DNA of 16,995 nt from Linderina pennispora (GCF_002104995.1 NW_024468451.1:1-16995); one strand, 5' to 3'. Shown: positions 1 through 9,195, counted from the stretch's first letter. Notes: generated by a model from the sequence alone, not told the origin. Made by a program: numbers and translations.

Positions 1-6
1 GAATGG

Positions 7-870
7 TCAATAGGGCAGGTGCGTAGGGAATATACGGCGACCGCGATGATTTTTTGGGTAGTGCTGCTGCGAATATACAAGTAGAAGCCACCGTGTAAGG
101 AAGGGCTGGTGAATGAGGAAATACAAAGCGTGTGTAGCGGAGATGGTGTTGGATGCTGGGACTACCCGTCCGTATATATAGGCGGGTTTGCAAGTACGCT
201 GTGTGAATGGCTTGCTAAATGGCACCATTGTGATGTTGCAAAGCCAGGCATGCACAGGCCCCTGGTTTCTGGAGTCTGTGCTGCCAGAAGGAATTGAGCC
301 ATTATTGCCCGCCAACAGAAAGCATGGACTTCGCACCGAGCGCCTGCAGATCCTGAAGCTGAGCGGTTTTCGCCGCCGGTTTGCTCAGCGCAGAATGCGT
401 GTGCCTCTCGCCAAACGATCCACATGATGCAGGTGAGCGATTTTTCCCTGCTCAGTCCGCTGGGACACAGGGAAGTAGCACCTCCCTTGAATGTGCGTCT
501 CCCCTGTGACCAGCTCCGCCCCCTCATATACTGCAAATCCATTGTCTCCACCCTGGGCAATATTGCCTCAGTACTTGTTCTGGGCAACAGCAATGTAGCG
601 GAACTGACGCAACAGGCAAATGCGAGCACTATATTGTGGCCTAAACGAAGGCCAGCTCTCCTAGCACCTGGAATACACAGCCAGCAGCGCATGCACCCTG
701 ACATAAAGAAGTACCGCAAACAGAAAGGACACAAAGAGGGATATGTCAGACAAGGTAGGCACAACACCAGTGGTCTGGTAGACCAGCTCCTGCTCCTCTG
801 CCGCTGCTGATGTTTGTGGTTCGCCGTGACTCTGAGGACAAAATAGAGGTGCCAAGACCAAGTCATCCAT
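7..870 (-). pseudogene. possible decayed or intron-containing membrane-protein gene
   Basis: Reading leftwards from an ATG at 870, a single frame runs about 290 codons with only three internal stops (near 660, 571 and 393). The first 69 codons encode an acidic N-terminus followed by a hydrophobic segment (about residues 42-66, DISLFVSFLFAVLLYVRVHA) that looks like a membrane helix. Protein-like sequence continues in the same frame after the first stop. A GT...AG interval with donor GTACTT just inside the hydrophobic segment and acceptor at GTGCTAG (54 nt) would remove the first stop without changing frame, so an intron-containing gene is possible. I found no convincing intron for the other two stops. 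I recognise no family. The codon-for-codon antisense strand is also open for 128 codons, so chance cannot be excluded. Confidence 0.2.
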
Positions 871-1295
871 GGCTATTGATTCTGTGAACCAGACTCAGTC
901 TTGTGCCTTGATACATGACTTCTTCAGAACTGTACACATCTTGTAGGCCTTTCCTCCAACTATGCAACGGCTCTTCCTATATCTGGCAGCAATTTAACAG
1001 ACATGGAAGGCCATTAAACTAGATATATCTCTATCTCCCTGCCCACGGTCTCATATACGAAGCTTTTCGCAGTTCAGCATCCCTAGAATATCATATGAAT
1101 CTGGCAAGTGCGCCACTGTAATTTTAATACTAGAAATACTCTGCTCGCGATGCGAGCTCGGCTGCTAGTCAGCATGGGTTGACACGTCGATAAGAGCATC
1201 ACGGCGAACCGATCATTTGAACGTGTCGGATGGTTGCTGGTGCAATGACGATCATGGATATCTCCCATCTTGGTGGCCTGCTCAGCGCAGGCGCT
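871..1295. other. intergenic region without recognisable gene
   Basis: Only short, mutually shadowing open frames are present. Nothing resembles a gene, RNA or structured repeat. It separates the possible membrane-protein trace from the 3' end of the Fanzor/TnpB-like remnant. Confidence 0.5.
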
Positions 1296-2696
1296 TCAGC
1301 GCTGGCTCGCTGCTGCTGCTGCACGCCTCTTGTCTGGCTCCTTTGTTGCCGGAATGGTGCCAAAAGCATCGGCAGCAATGGCCGTAGAACGACGGAACCG
1401 TTCAGGAATATCGCCTGAATCACAGAGTGACTGGAAAATGAGTCTGAAGCTTAGAACTGCTGCGAGGTCGCGGTTCAAGAGCCGAGACGAATAGGCTCGC
1501 CTGTATTGCGCCATGGTCTGCTTACATGACTTGCTTGTACAGCGGAGAAGGCCATGGCACTTCACAGTTGGGTTCTTCGATCTCTGGTAGGGCTGCGGGT
1601 TGGGAACATGCCGGAATGACTGCTGCTGCAGTTGCTGCAGTGGCCTCTGTTTCATCCGATGGCATCTTCGCTGCTTCGCGTGCAGCCTTCTTGGCCAATT
1701 TTTCGCCCTTTTCTGCTGCTTTCCTTGCCTCTGTTGCTGCCCTCTTTGCTGCGTTGATCTTGGTAACCTGCTCACATGTTTTCGAAATAAACACCTGCTT
1801 GATTACTTGCTTGTCTAAGTGCACATGGCCTGGGGTCCATGATGTCCGCAGAGGCAAGCATTGGGGGGAGACTTGCCAAATTGCTCATTCTCGATAAGCT
1901 GGCATAGACAAATGTATGCACACAGATTCTTAAGTGGATTTACCCTGGCATCATAGTATTGGCTGTCTTTGGCGAATCTGTACTTGGCATCATAGGCATT
2001 AAGGACTGGCGCCAGCTTGTTGTAGATTGCAAGCATCGGTGGGGTGAGCACACTGAGATCAGGGTGTCTAGAGGCAACTGCCTGGCGGAGCTTCTGTGCA
2101 GGTGTATAAATACACACTTGACATGCATTATTGAACTCAGCCTTGGACACGTTGCCCATTGTACTGTGCAGTGTGTTTTTGCGGCTGCGAGTATCAATCA
2201 ATTTGGCCAGAATCCGCTGTAGGCAGGTGCCATAGTGCAACACAATGTTGTTCTTGTATGCTGTTAACAGCTCGGTATCCACGTATGTCGCTACCTGATT
2301 CATTTCACGTACACCATGTAGCTCGATATCGCCATTATGCAATATATAATCATAAATATGGTATCTAACTACATCACCGAAATCTGCGCTCGACAGTTCT
2401 GACTTGTCCTTCCGGTTGACGAAATCCTCGGCAGATATGACAGTCTTCGCCTTCAGGTTGCGATAAATGAATAAATAAATAAAACGAAAGAATCCCTTTT
2501 TCACAAGTATTGAAGGGTCAAAAGCATCATCATAAGCTAGTTGATGGAGTAATATCCATCGTGCAAGCATGTATGTATGTTCCTTGATGATATTGACGCC
2601 GTGTACAAATTGCTCTAGGCGGGGCAACATAGAATCACGGAAGCCAATACCACCAAGTGATGTCTTTATGACAGTAGTGCTGCGGGTAATATTCAT
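1296..2696 (-). pseudogene. degraded Fanzor/TnpB-like transposon protein
   Basis: Three consecutive minus-strand segments look like parts of one protein. Segment one (ATG 2696 to about 1866) is helical and resembles the N-terminal region of Fanzor1-like proteins common in early fungi: a paired aromatic helix (YMLARWILLHQLAYDD), then a segment with YKNNIVLHYGTCLQRILAKL. Near the six-C run (plus strand 1863-1868) the frame changes to segment two, containing PLRTSWTPGHVHLD, like the family motif before the RuvC core, then an Ala/Lys/Glu-rich stretch. The frame then returns for segment three (about 1590 leftwards), with cysteines (RCTSKSC) like half a zinc ribbon and NRDLAAVL, resembling the RuvC-III Arg-Asp motif, ending near IPERFRR. 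The RuvC-I and RuvC-II parts (roughly 200 residues) appear to be missing. Family assignment rests on motif memory; an unrelated repeat-borne protein is possible. It should be catalytically dead as it stands. Confidence 0.5.
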
Positions 2697-3570
2697 TTGA
2701 GAAATTCAATAGGCAAGTAAGAGAAATGATGCTGTTCAGTTTTGCTTTATGGTGTATGCATAGCATTAAGAACTCTTTATTAAAAATGATCTGGCTTGCA
2801 TGGTTCTTGGGGCCTTTAGCACTGATACAGTCTCTTGAATCAGTCTATACAGACTGGATCCATTGTGGCCCAAATACTACTGCTTATGCATGTTCATAAG
2901 ACAAATTAATTTATAAAATAACTTCACAAATATCGTATGACTGCTAGAAGATCTATATGGCCTTATTCAATAGGTACTCATAAATAAATATCCTAAGAGT
3001 GTTGCGCAGCCGGTGATGACCACCATGATAACGCCATGGAAGCTATCAGGCCGACCGACAATGAAAGCAGCTCTTGCGCTGAGCCAATGGAGATATCTAG
3101 TGGAGACCTGTGACCATTACAATAACAGCTTGTCACCCTGGTTTCACCGATGAGGTCAGACGCCGCACAAGATCAAAAGGAGTTTACAGAGCAAGTCACT
3201 CAAACTCGCTTTGAGGTTTAAAAGAGCTTTATTTTTAGCTAATTAGAAAGGTTCTAGCGGACGGTCATACCCTTTTTCGACCATAAAATCATTTATATGC
3301 AAAGATTTTTTTTTGGACAACCCCCACGAACCCGGAGTGATCAGGGCTGTCGGTCTACAGTGCGACCCAACCAGTGACTATTTTCTTTGTCAACCTGCGG
3401 AATTCCACCAGGCGGTGCTGTTTCGTTTCCCAGTGACACCCTTGCTGAGTAAGAAGGTATGGTCCAAATAACCAAAATCCAAGGGCAATCATGGCTATGT
3501 TGGACACACAGAAACTCCGCGTAGTCCATTATTAATACCTTTCATAAAATAGTGAAATTGCTTGTGCAGC
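2697..3570. other. AT-rich gene-free region upstream of reductase
   Basis: This stretch is more AT-rich than its neighbours, with stop codons in all frames and A/T runs (for example the T-run near 3306-3315). A 62-codon minus-strand frame at 3341-3529 has no recognisable features. It may contain the flank of the decayed mobile element and, at its right end, the promoter of the reductase gene. I saw no clear terminal inverted repeats. Confidence 0.45.
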
Positions 3571-3578
3571 TATAAAAT
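3571..3578 (+). promoter_or_regulatory. TATA box of reductase gene
   Basis: TATAAAAT lies 96 bases before the reductase ATG. The 95-base leader contains no upstream ATG apart from one overlapping the TATA element itself, and the start ATG has an A at -3, which supports 3674 as the start. Confidence 0.6.
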
Positions 3579-3673
3579 GAGCGCAGCTGGCGCGCGTCAA
3601 GTCTTTATCCAAGAAATTCATAACCTATACTTTCACCAGAATTCTAGCAGGCCCTAGAAATCAGTTTAAAATC

Positions 3674-4714
3674 ATGTCGTCTTCTGATCTCATCACTCGC
3701 GTCCTGGCCAACAAGTACTCACCTAACGGCGCCCCGAGCCTCGACAACTTCAAGGTCGTGTCCGCCCCGGCCCCCACTAAGGACTTGCTTAAGGAGAACC
3801 AGGTTTTGGTCCGCAACCTCTATCTTTCTGTTGATCCGTACCAGCGTGGCCGTCTGAGCGGCGCTACAAACAGCTTCGTCCCCCGCTATGAGCTTAATGA
3901 GCCGATTTCCAACTTTGGTGTTGCTGTTGTGGAGGCATCAACCAGCACTGGCATTGCTGAAGGCGACATTGTTGCTGTCCCGAACGCGAGCTGGGAGACC
4001 AAGTCAGTTGTGAATGCAGGTACTTTGCGCAAACTTCCCACCGGCACTATTGATAACGCCCGCGACTTTATTACAGTCTTCGGTATGGCATCATTCACTG
4101 CCTTTGTCGGTCTGACCACGATTGGTAAGCCAAAGGCTGGTGAGACCATCCTCGTTTCTTCGGCGTCGGGTGCTGTTGGCCAGATTGTCGTTCAGCTTGC
4201 CAAAGCTCGTGGTCTGCGGGTTGTTGGTGTTGCTGGCTCAGAGGACAAGGTCGAACTTGTCAAGAGCATTGGAGCCGACGCTGCCTTCAACTACAAGACA
4301 TGCGGAACCTTCACCGAGGCAATCAAGCAGGCTGCTCCTGAGGGCATTGACATCTACTTTGACAACGTCGGTGGTGAGTTCCTCGATGCTGCTCTGGCTA
4401 ACATCAATACTAGTGCTCGCATTATCTCCTGTGGTATGATTTCCCAGTACAACGTCAAGTCGGCTGATGAGGCATACGGTCTCAAGAACACTTTCAACAT
4501 CGTGACCAAAACTGCTACTTTCCAGGGTATACTTGTTGGCAAGTACTATGGAACGCCAGCTGAGGACGAGTTTATGGCTGAAGTTGGTAAGCTGTACAAG
4601 GAGGGCAAACTTCGGTACCACATCGATGAGACCACTGGTCTGGAGAACGCTCCTCAGGAAGTTCTGAATCTGTTTGACGGCAAGAACTTCGGTAAGAGCG
4701 TTATCAAGGTGTAG
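3674..4714 (+). CDS. NADP-dependent alkenal/one double-bond reductase (MDR family)
   Basis: The 346-residue intronless protein belongs to the zinc-free medium-chain dehydrogenase/reductase superfamily, close to leukotriene B4 12-hydroxydehydrogenase / prostaglandin reductase-1 and plant 2-alkenal reductases. These enzymes use NADPH to reduce the alpha,beta double bond of aldehydes and ketones in the cytosol, often as detoxification of lipid-peroxidation products. Visible features are YLSVDPYQRGRL (about residues 50-61) in the N-terminal substrate domain, the nucleotide-binding SSASGAVGQIVVQLAKA (162-178), the following VVGVAGSEDKVELVK, YFDNVGGEFLDAAL (228-241) and GMISQYN (254-260), which carries the family's conserved tyrosine. 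No structural or catalytic zinc ligands are present. Length matches the family and the frame is clean. The physiological substrate cannot be read from the sequence. It converges with the gene at 5051-6153. Confidence 0.92.
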   Translation: MSSSDLITRVLANKYSPNGAPSLDNFKVVSAPAPTKDLLKENQVLVRNLYLSVDPYQRGRLSGATNSFVPRYELNEPISNFGVAVVEASTSTGIAEGDIVAVPNASWETKSVVNAGTLRKLPTGTIDNARDFITVFGMASFTAFVGLTTIGKPKAGETILVSSASGAVGQIVVQLAKARGLRVVGVAGSEDKVELVKSIGADAAFNYKTCGTFTEAIKQAAPEGIDIYFDNVGGEFLDAALANINTSARIISCGMISQYNVKSADEAYGLKNTFNIVTKTATFQGILVGKYYGTPAEDEFMAEVGKLYKEGKLRYHIDETTGLENAPQEVLNLFDGKNFGKSVIKV

Positions 4715-5050
4715 AACAGTATTTCATGATTCCTGAATAAGAAACACTAATATTAACATACCACTTCAGCGATGGCACAAAAGTGCGACATTGATATTGA
4801 GGCATTCACATTCCAGGCATTGGATATGTAAGCTGCGTTATTATTCTCCAGGCTTTAATGGTGTTGCTACTTTTTCGGATTGCCACACTCACTTCTGCTG
4901 TTTTGACTCATCGTTATAAGGAACACCTTGAATGTGTTGGTTTGTTGGTGTGCGTAGAGATTTCCTCAGGGGGCTTACGCTGTAAACGACGTCTGTCATG
5001 TAATCTTCCTCACTTTCTTAGAGCTCAGCTGAGTAGAAGATACGTTTTAT
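4715..5050. other. convergent intergenic region (two 3' ends)
   Basis: This region lies between the 3' ends of the reductase (plus) and the unrecognised minus gene, and so holds both 3' UTRs. AT-rich motifs after the stop (CCTGAATAAGAAAC) could act as poly(A) signals. A 19-codon open frame at 4772 and a 67-codon frame at 4858 have no protein-like support. Confidence 0.45.
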
Positions 5051-6153
5051 TTATACCTTGATGAGCTGAAGTCGCACTGCACCATAAAGGCGCTGTTCAT
5101 ACCAATTACCATGGAGTGCAATGCATCCTACCGATGCCTTAACCCATTCATAGATAGCAAAATCCGATGTGTCCCACCTGGTCAGGAGGATGTCCGCGCC
5201 GTCATAATTGATTTGAAGACGGTCGGATCGTTCGGGCAGCTCTGGGGAGACAACTATGCTACCATCTTTATCATCAGGGCAGTGTAGATACTGCCCATTG
5301 TAATTCAGGTACATAATGCCTTCGATTGTCTCGCAGGTGAATAGAGTGTCAAGGATTGGCCCAGCCATGAGTTCGCCTTCGTATATCTCGAGAGCATATG
5401 TATCAAACTCGCGTTCGTCATCGTCATCGAATTTGACAACCAATGAAAACTCCTCGCCATCATGAACCTCGGCGCCATTAATGTCCCTTAGCTTGAATCC
5501 TCCGTCTGGCAGGCGCTTGAATATCTGGCGTTCCTCAAACAGTCTGTCTTCATCCTTGAACCTTTCAATCGCGTCAACGCCCTTCCTCACTGCCGGTAAG
5601 AACGCGAATTTGAGGGTGCGTTGGAAAGTGTAGCTGCTCTGTGGATTATTGGCATCGAAGCACTGCTCGACTCCATCCTCATACACAACAAAGAAATGGT
5701 TGCAGCAGCCATCTGCAGCCCTTGTTGTCGCTGCAAACCTCGCAATGTCCTTCTCGTTGTAATATATCAAGACCGTGTTGCATTCTGGATGGGTCCTCGA
5801 TCAGAATATCGCTGGACTTTTCGTGAATAAAGTAGATAGCTGGTGGCTCGGGATTGAAAGTCAGACCATTACGCACCTGAAAACAACACCACATACCAGG
5901 GCGCTCAGGGTAGTACCGCATCATCATTGTGATATAGTTCCGGGAGATATAGTTACACTTTAATGGGCCACCATTGACATTTGTAGACTGTGAAGTAATC
6001 TTTCTCTAGCACGATGAACGGTGATTTGTGCGCTCGCTGCTGTTGGACGGCCTGTTTCTCGCTGTCAATATCGATGAATGGCACCCTCATGTCAACAATG
6101 CAAGGATGGATGGCACTGCGATCAACGTGGGCCGGGAGGTAAGTTGAAACCAT
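5051..6153 (-). CDS. conserved-looking protein of unknown function, frame interrupted
   Basis: The start is the ATG at 6153, about 75 bases after a minus-strand TATA box. The first about 63 codons are clean, and the last about 240 codons (from about 5770 to the stop at 5051) form an acidic, beta-rich domain with segments such as KFDDDDEREFDTYALEIYE and NYNGQYLHCPDD, ending RLQLIKV. I do not recognise the family; the alternating hydrophobic pattern and the GQYL motif would fit a beta-trefoil or other beta-sandwich fold, which is only a guess. No signal peptide or membrane helix is visible. The middle changes frame twice. Two canonical but overlapping introns (5877-5958 and 5785-5896) each fix one change, and either model still needs one surplus base removed from a GGG run (plus strand 5790-5792 or 5965-5967). 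Products would be about 339 or 329 residues. Confidence 0.65.
5785..5896 (-). other. candidate intron (model ii)
   Basis: This 112-nt interval has the strong fungal donor GTATGT, a CTGAT branch-like site about 17 bases before the acceptor, and acceptor CATCCAG. It joins ...RYYPERP to ECNTVLIYYNEKD in phase 1, giving smooth protein-like sequence. It leaves a frame change near 5966 unexplained, so one surplus base must be invoked there. Confidence 0.4.
5877..5958 (-). other. candidate intron (model i)
   Basis: This 82-nt interval has donor GTGTAA, a TACTACC branch-like site and acceptor TTTTCAG. It joins two open frames in phase 0 (after ...WWPIK, resuming VRNGL). It is mutually exclusive with the interval 5785-5896 and leaves a second frame change near 5790 unexplained. 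Confidence 0.35.
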
Positions 6154-6228
6154 GGCAAGGCTATAGGAAAACGAAGTTGCAACAAAAAATAATGAACAAA
6201 TCTGTGAGAGTAAGCGACAGCCCCCGGT

Positions 6229-6236
6229 CTTTTATA
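6229..6236 (-). promoter_or_regulatory. TATA box of unknown minus-strand gene
   Basis: Read on the minus strand this is TATAAAAG, about 75 bases before the ATG at 6153, with no ATG in between. It supports that start. Confidence 0.55.
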
Positions 6237-7011
6237 ATCGACGCGAGCGGTGGAATGGCTGCGGAGGATGTCCCTGCCGAGTGGTGTTTCACTTTGGGAC
6301 CTAACTATTTTGATTCCAAGAAGATTGTCAAACCTGGTTGCTGTGTTGAGCGCCGATTTTCTAGCTGTCGCAGTACAGAGACGGGCCATTTTGATAGACT
6401 CCATTTGTAGTAGTTCTATACTTTGCAATACCACCAACAGGTGGTGCCGTGGTGGTATGTGTCTATAGACAGAGCACAGTCGGTACCTGAAAGCCGATGG
6501 CCACATAGCTCAGACATGAATGTCGGAGTGACGTACGATTGTTACAAGTAGATGTAGCCAGCGGAGCCCGTGTTGACTGCAAGAGCACCAGTGCACTACT
6601 TAACTCTGCTGATTTTCACATAAAAATGACACGCATCTATGGCTGTCCAGGTGGCAGAGACAGGATACCTTAAGCCTTTCCTTCACCAAAAAGCCAAATA
6701 AGGATAATTGGATCAAATCTGATTCCCATTCTATTGCCCAGCCATGAACACAGCAGGTACTGCAGCACGTTCACAATCCTTTCTAGCCTACAAAGACCCA
6801 CATGGCTCGACTCGGTGCTGCACACGTGCATGACGGGATAAAAGCTGGCTCCCACGGCACTGTTTTCTCGATGGCCATAGGGTTAGACGTTACGTCTCCA
6901 GGACCTTCTGTGCATTTTTGTTTCATCCAGATACGTGTCTCAGTAAGGAAGACATGTGTCGCTGCAATACCCAGGGGACAACACAGCCCTCATCCAGCGC
7001 TACAGAACAAG
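6237..7011. other. divergent intergenic region
   Basis: This region separates the divergently transcribed unknown gene (minus) and the F-box gene (plus), so it should contain both promoters. A CRE-like half-site, TGACGTAC, occurs near 6529. Open frames here are short and mutually shadowing, and none looks like a protein. Confidence 0.45.
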
Positions 7012-7019
7012 TATAAAAA
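7012..7019 (+). promoter_or_regulatory. TATA box of F-box gene
   Basis: TATAAAAA lies 74 bases before the ATG at 7086. One ATG (GCC ATG GCG, 7033) lies in the leader in another frame; the frame at 7086 is the long one and its N-terminus is a good F-box. Confidence 0.55.
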
Positions 7020-7085
7020 CCCAAGTGGTCGCCATGGCGTACACTGGAATCATCCAATCCTCCTCCGCTCCAATCCCTCCCAAAG

Positions 7086-8816
7086 ATGCCTACTCACACC
7101 CTTAACGAGCTGCCTGCCAACATTCTTACCAGAATAATAGCTTTCTTGTGCCAGGACATAGCCCACGAGCATGCTGTCCTCGCTGATTACTGGGAGGCAA
7201 TGCGCATCGCCACCGTCTGCCGCCACTGGAAGTTTTGTATGCCACCACATGCCTATCGGTTTGTTTTTGTCCAGCGAACGATTATACACACCCATCCTGA
7301 GCAGCGCAGCAAGGATGTCGGGCAGGTAGTGTGGGTTTCCAACATCACATCGCTCCTCTGTCAGCAAAACCCACACTTGCCAACCATTCTGCGTGTCATC
7401 ATGAGCGACGACTACACCGGGCCCCTCCGACTCACAACCGCACTTGGTGCCCTTGGTCTCACATCACCACCCTGGGATAGGCTGGACACGATCCAATTCT
7501 ATGGCAAAGGCATTTTAAGGTCGGGAACAGACTGTCACACTTTGGACATGCAGAAAGATGCCAATGCCTTTTTCGATTTCATTCGGCACAGCTACCAAAC
7601 CCTGAAAGCAATTGGGCTACATGCAGCTATTCCCCCGCACACCGATGATACTCTGGGAGCCCCTCCCTCTCCTACTACATCCGAACCATTCAACTATACC
7701 ATATCACCACACTACCAGACGCTGCTCTCGAGATTTGCTCGCCGCCTTTCCTCTCTCCAGTGTTTCCAGCCAACGACTTTGACATTCCACGCGCCAGCAA
7801 CTCTTATGCTGGCTTCGCTTGAGCTTGACGAGAGCTGCTTCCGGGTTCTTGCACCTGAGGTATACTTTGAGTGTTTGAATCTTCGGAAGCTGAGACTGCT
7901 TAATATAGAGAACGAGGTGCCGGTGGGAATCTTTAAACATGGCTTTGCTTGGACGGGCCCTCTCAGCCGACTCACTGAACTCCAGCTCCACTTTAAGAGC
8001 GGGTCTGATTCTCAGCAGCAAACCCTGGCCCTTCCTGCCCATCTCTTGCGCACATTTCCAAAACTCTCAAAGCTGCTGGTTAGCCAATCCACCGGTGTGT
8101 ATCGGGATGCATACTCCTCATTCCAAAACGCGCCGCTGAGGCTGCTGCAGATCAACGAGAACTACCGTAAACTCGCCCAAATCGACACTGGCATTATTCG
8201 CAACATTAGCTGCCTTCACCTAAAGACTATTTTACCTGGTGGGGGTAGCAAGGTGAATGATCCTGCACACTTTGTCACCCGGTTCTATCTAGCTGACTCC
8301 TCGGTTCGGAGAGCTCTACTTCAGACCATGGTGCCCTTTCCAACACGCCTTTGCTGGCATAGCCTCGTATGTCTTTCGTTGGACACAGACATCGCGCCAG
8401 TGGCACTCATCAAACAGCTGCTGGGACAGTTGGTCCTACTGAAATACCTCCGAATTTCATGCACGACAATGGACCCAGATGATAGGGATTCCTACTACTG
8501 GAGAGAGAGCTACATGTCGGAGGATACTTGCGATGCTATTCCACCAACTGGTCATAGCGCTATCCGGCTGGACGATCTACAAACCTCGAGCGACATCCGG
8601 ACAACGAACAAGAGCTTACAGGTTTTCGGCATGCGTGCCACAAGCCACTTCGATGAAGCAGCCATATCTAGATTGCTTCTCTCTCTTCCGGCACTCCAGC
8701 AACTTGCCGTGAATACTGAGCATGCCGATGTAATCCGGAGCAATATAGAACGGATACAGTCGGATGTTGTTGTATGCGAGTACTCAGAGATTAGCCGCTA
8801 CTTTAGACTCTACTAG
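7086..8816 (+). CDS. F-box protein, LRR-like
   Basis: This intronless gene encodes 576 residues. The N-terminus matches an F-box: LNELPANILTRIIAFL (about 6-21) and ATVCRHWKF (about 42-50), with the usual Leu-Pro start and Trp near the end. F-box proteins bind Skp1 and recruit substrates to SCF ubiquitin ligases. The rest contains repeated leucine-rich stretches such as LSRLTELQLHF, FPKLSKLLVSQ, LKYLRISC and LPALQQLAVNT, consistent with degenerate leucine-rich repeats serving as a substrate-binding domain. No membrane helix or signal peptide is visible. Large lineage-specific families of such proteins occur in fungi, so a specific target cannot be inferred. The 1.7-kb frame is completely clean, which contrasts with several other genes in the window. 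Confidence 0.85.
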   Translation: MPTHTLNELPANILTRIIAFLCQDIAHEHAVLADYWEAMRIATVCRHWKFCMPPHAYRFVFVQRTIIHTHPEQRSKDVGQVVWVSNITSLLCQQNPHLPTILRVIMSDDYTGPLRLTTALGALGLTSPPWDRLDTIQFYGKGILRSGTDCHTLDMQKDANAFFDFIRHSYQTLKAIGLHAAIPPHTDDTLGAPPSPTTSEPFNYTISPHYQTLLSRFARRLSSLQCFQPTTLTFHAPATLMLASLELDESCFRVLAPEVYFECLNLRKLRLLNIENEVPVGIFKHGFAWTGPLSRLTELQLHFKSGSDSQQQTLALPAHLLRTFPKLSKLLVSQSTGVYRDAYSSFQNAPLRLLQINENYRKLAQIDTGIIRNISCLHLKTILPGGGSKVNDPAHFVTRFYLADSSVRRALLQTMVPFPTRLCWHSLVCLSLDTDIAPVALIKQLLGQLVLLKYLRISCTTMDPDDRDSYYWRESYMSEDTCDAIPPTGHSAIRLDDLQTSSDIRTTNKSLQVFGMRATSHFDEAAISRLLLSLPALQQLAVNTEHADVIRSNIERIQSDVVVCEYSEISRYFRLY

Positions 8817-9105
8817 TGGCCTTAAACATGTGTGCTGTGCTCTCTTGCCCATTTCTGAGGCGAGCACTATGAACAAAGGTTGAGCAAAGAGCTGCCGGTG
8901 CGTAGAGGACGCAATTAATTCTGTGAAGGGGAAAGCAAAGGCGACTACTGCGCTGGTCCACTGGGATCAGCTGCCACTCAAGGCATTGCAGTAAAAAAAG
9001 CAACCCACATACAAGATACCAAGGACTCTGCTCTAGGGGTGGATTCAGCATAGCGATGTTGGGTTGGGCGATCCTGCTGGTCGCAGGTTGCCAAAAAGGG
9101 AGTGC
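8817..9105. other. spacer between F-box gene and tRNA
   Basis: This short spacer holds the F-box 3' UTR and the downstream flank of the minus-strand tRNA. Nothing else is recognisable. Confidence 0.4.
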
Positions 9106-9110
9106 AAAAA
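9106..9110 (-). terminator. RNA polymerase III T-run terminator
   Basis: On the minus strand a run of five T residues begins 3 bases after the tRNA 3' end, as expected for RNA polymerase III termination. Confidence 0.7.
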
Positions 9111-9112
9111 GC

Positions 9113-9195
9113 TGAGAAGAGTGGGATTCGAACCCACGCCAGTGATACTGACTGCGACCTGAACGCAGCGCCTTAGACCGCTCGGCCATCTTCCC
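9113..9195 (-). tRNA. tRNA-Leu(CAG)
   Basis: The minus strand folds into a class II tRNA of 83 nt including the discriminator. The acceptor stem is GGGAAGA paired with TCTTCTC (one G-T pair) and the discriminator is A. The anticodon stem-loop is CTGCG-TTCAGGT-CGCAG with anticodon CAG. A long variable arm follows, and the T arm is GTGGG-TTCGAAT-CCCAC. The A box (TGGCCGAGCGG) and B box (GGTTCGAATCC) are both intact. The D arm and anticodon arm match the usual eukaryotic leucine CAG isoacceptor, and the A discriminator supports leucine rather than serine identity. No intron is present. It reads CUG codons as leucine. Confidence 0.95.

Noticed and set aside
1526-1897. 123-codon plus-strand frame rich in Ala/Ser
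   Set aside because: It is the antisense shadow of the Ala/Lys/Glu-rich segment of the transposon-like protein.
4707-4840. Possible last intron and extra exon after the reductase stop codon (GTGTAG donor, CCACTTCAG acceptor)
   Set aside because: The reductase already ends with a family-typical C-terminus (NFGKSVIKV) at the expected length; the extra exon would add a His/Arg-rich unlikely tail.
6130-6150. Plus-strand splice-donor-like GAGGTAAGT
   Set aside because: It lies on the antisense strand of the first codons of the unknown minus gene, with no plus-strand exon before it.
6087-6506. 139-codon minus-strand frame overlapping the start of the unknown gene
   Set aside because: It overlaps the TATA box and promoter and is out of frame with the convincing start at 6153.
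8803-9189. 128-codon minus-strand frame beginning MAERSKALRSGRSQYHW
   Set aside because: Its start is the translated tRNA-Leu gene, a common artefact; the rest is not protein-like.
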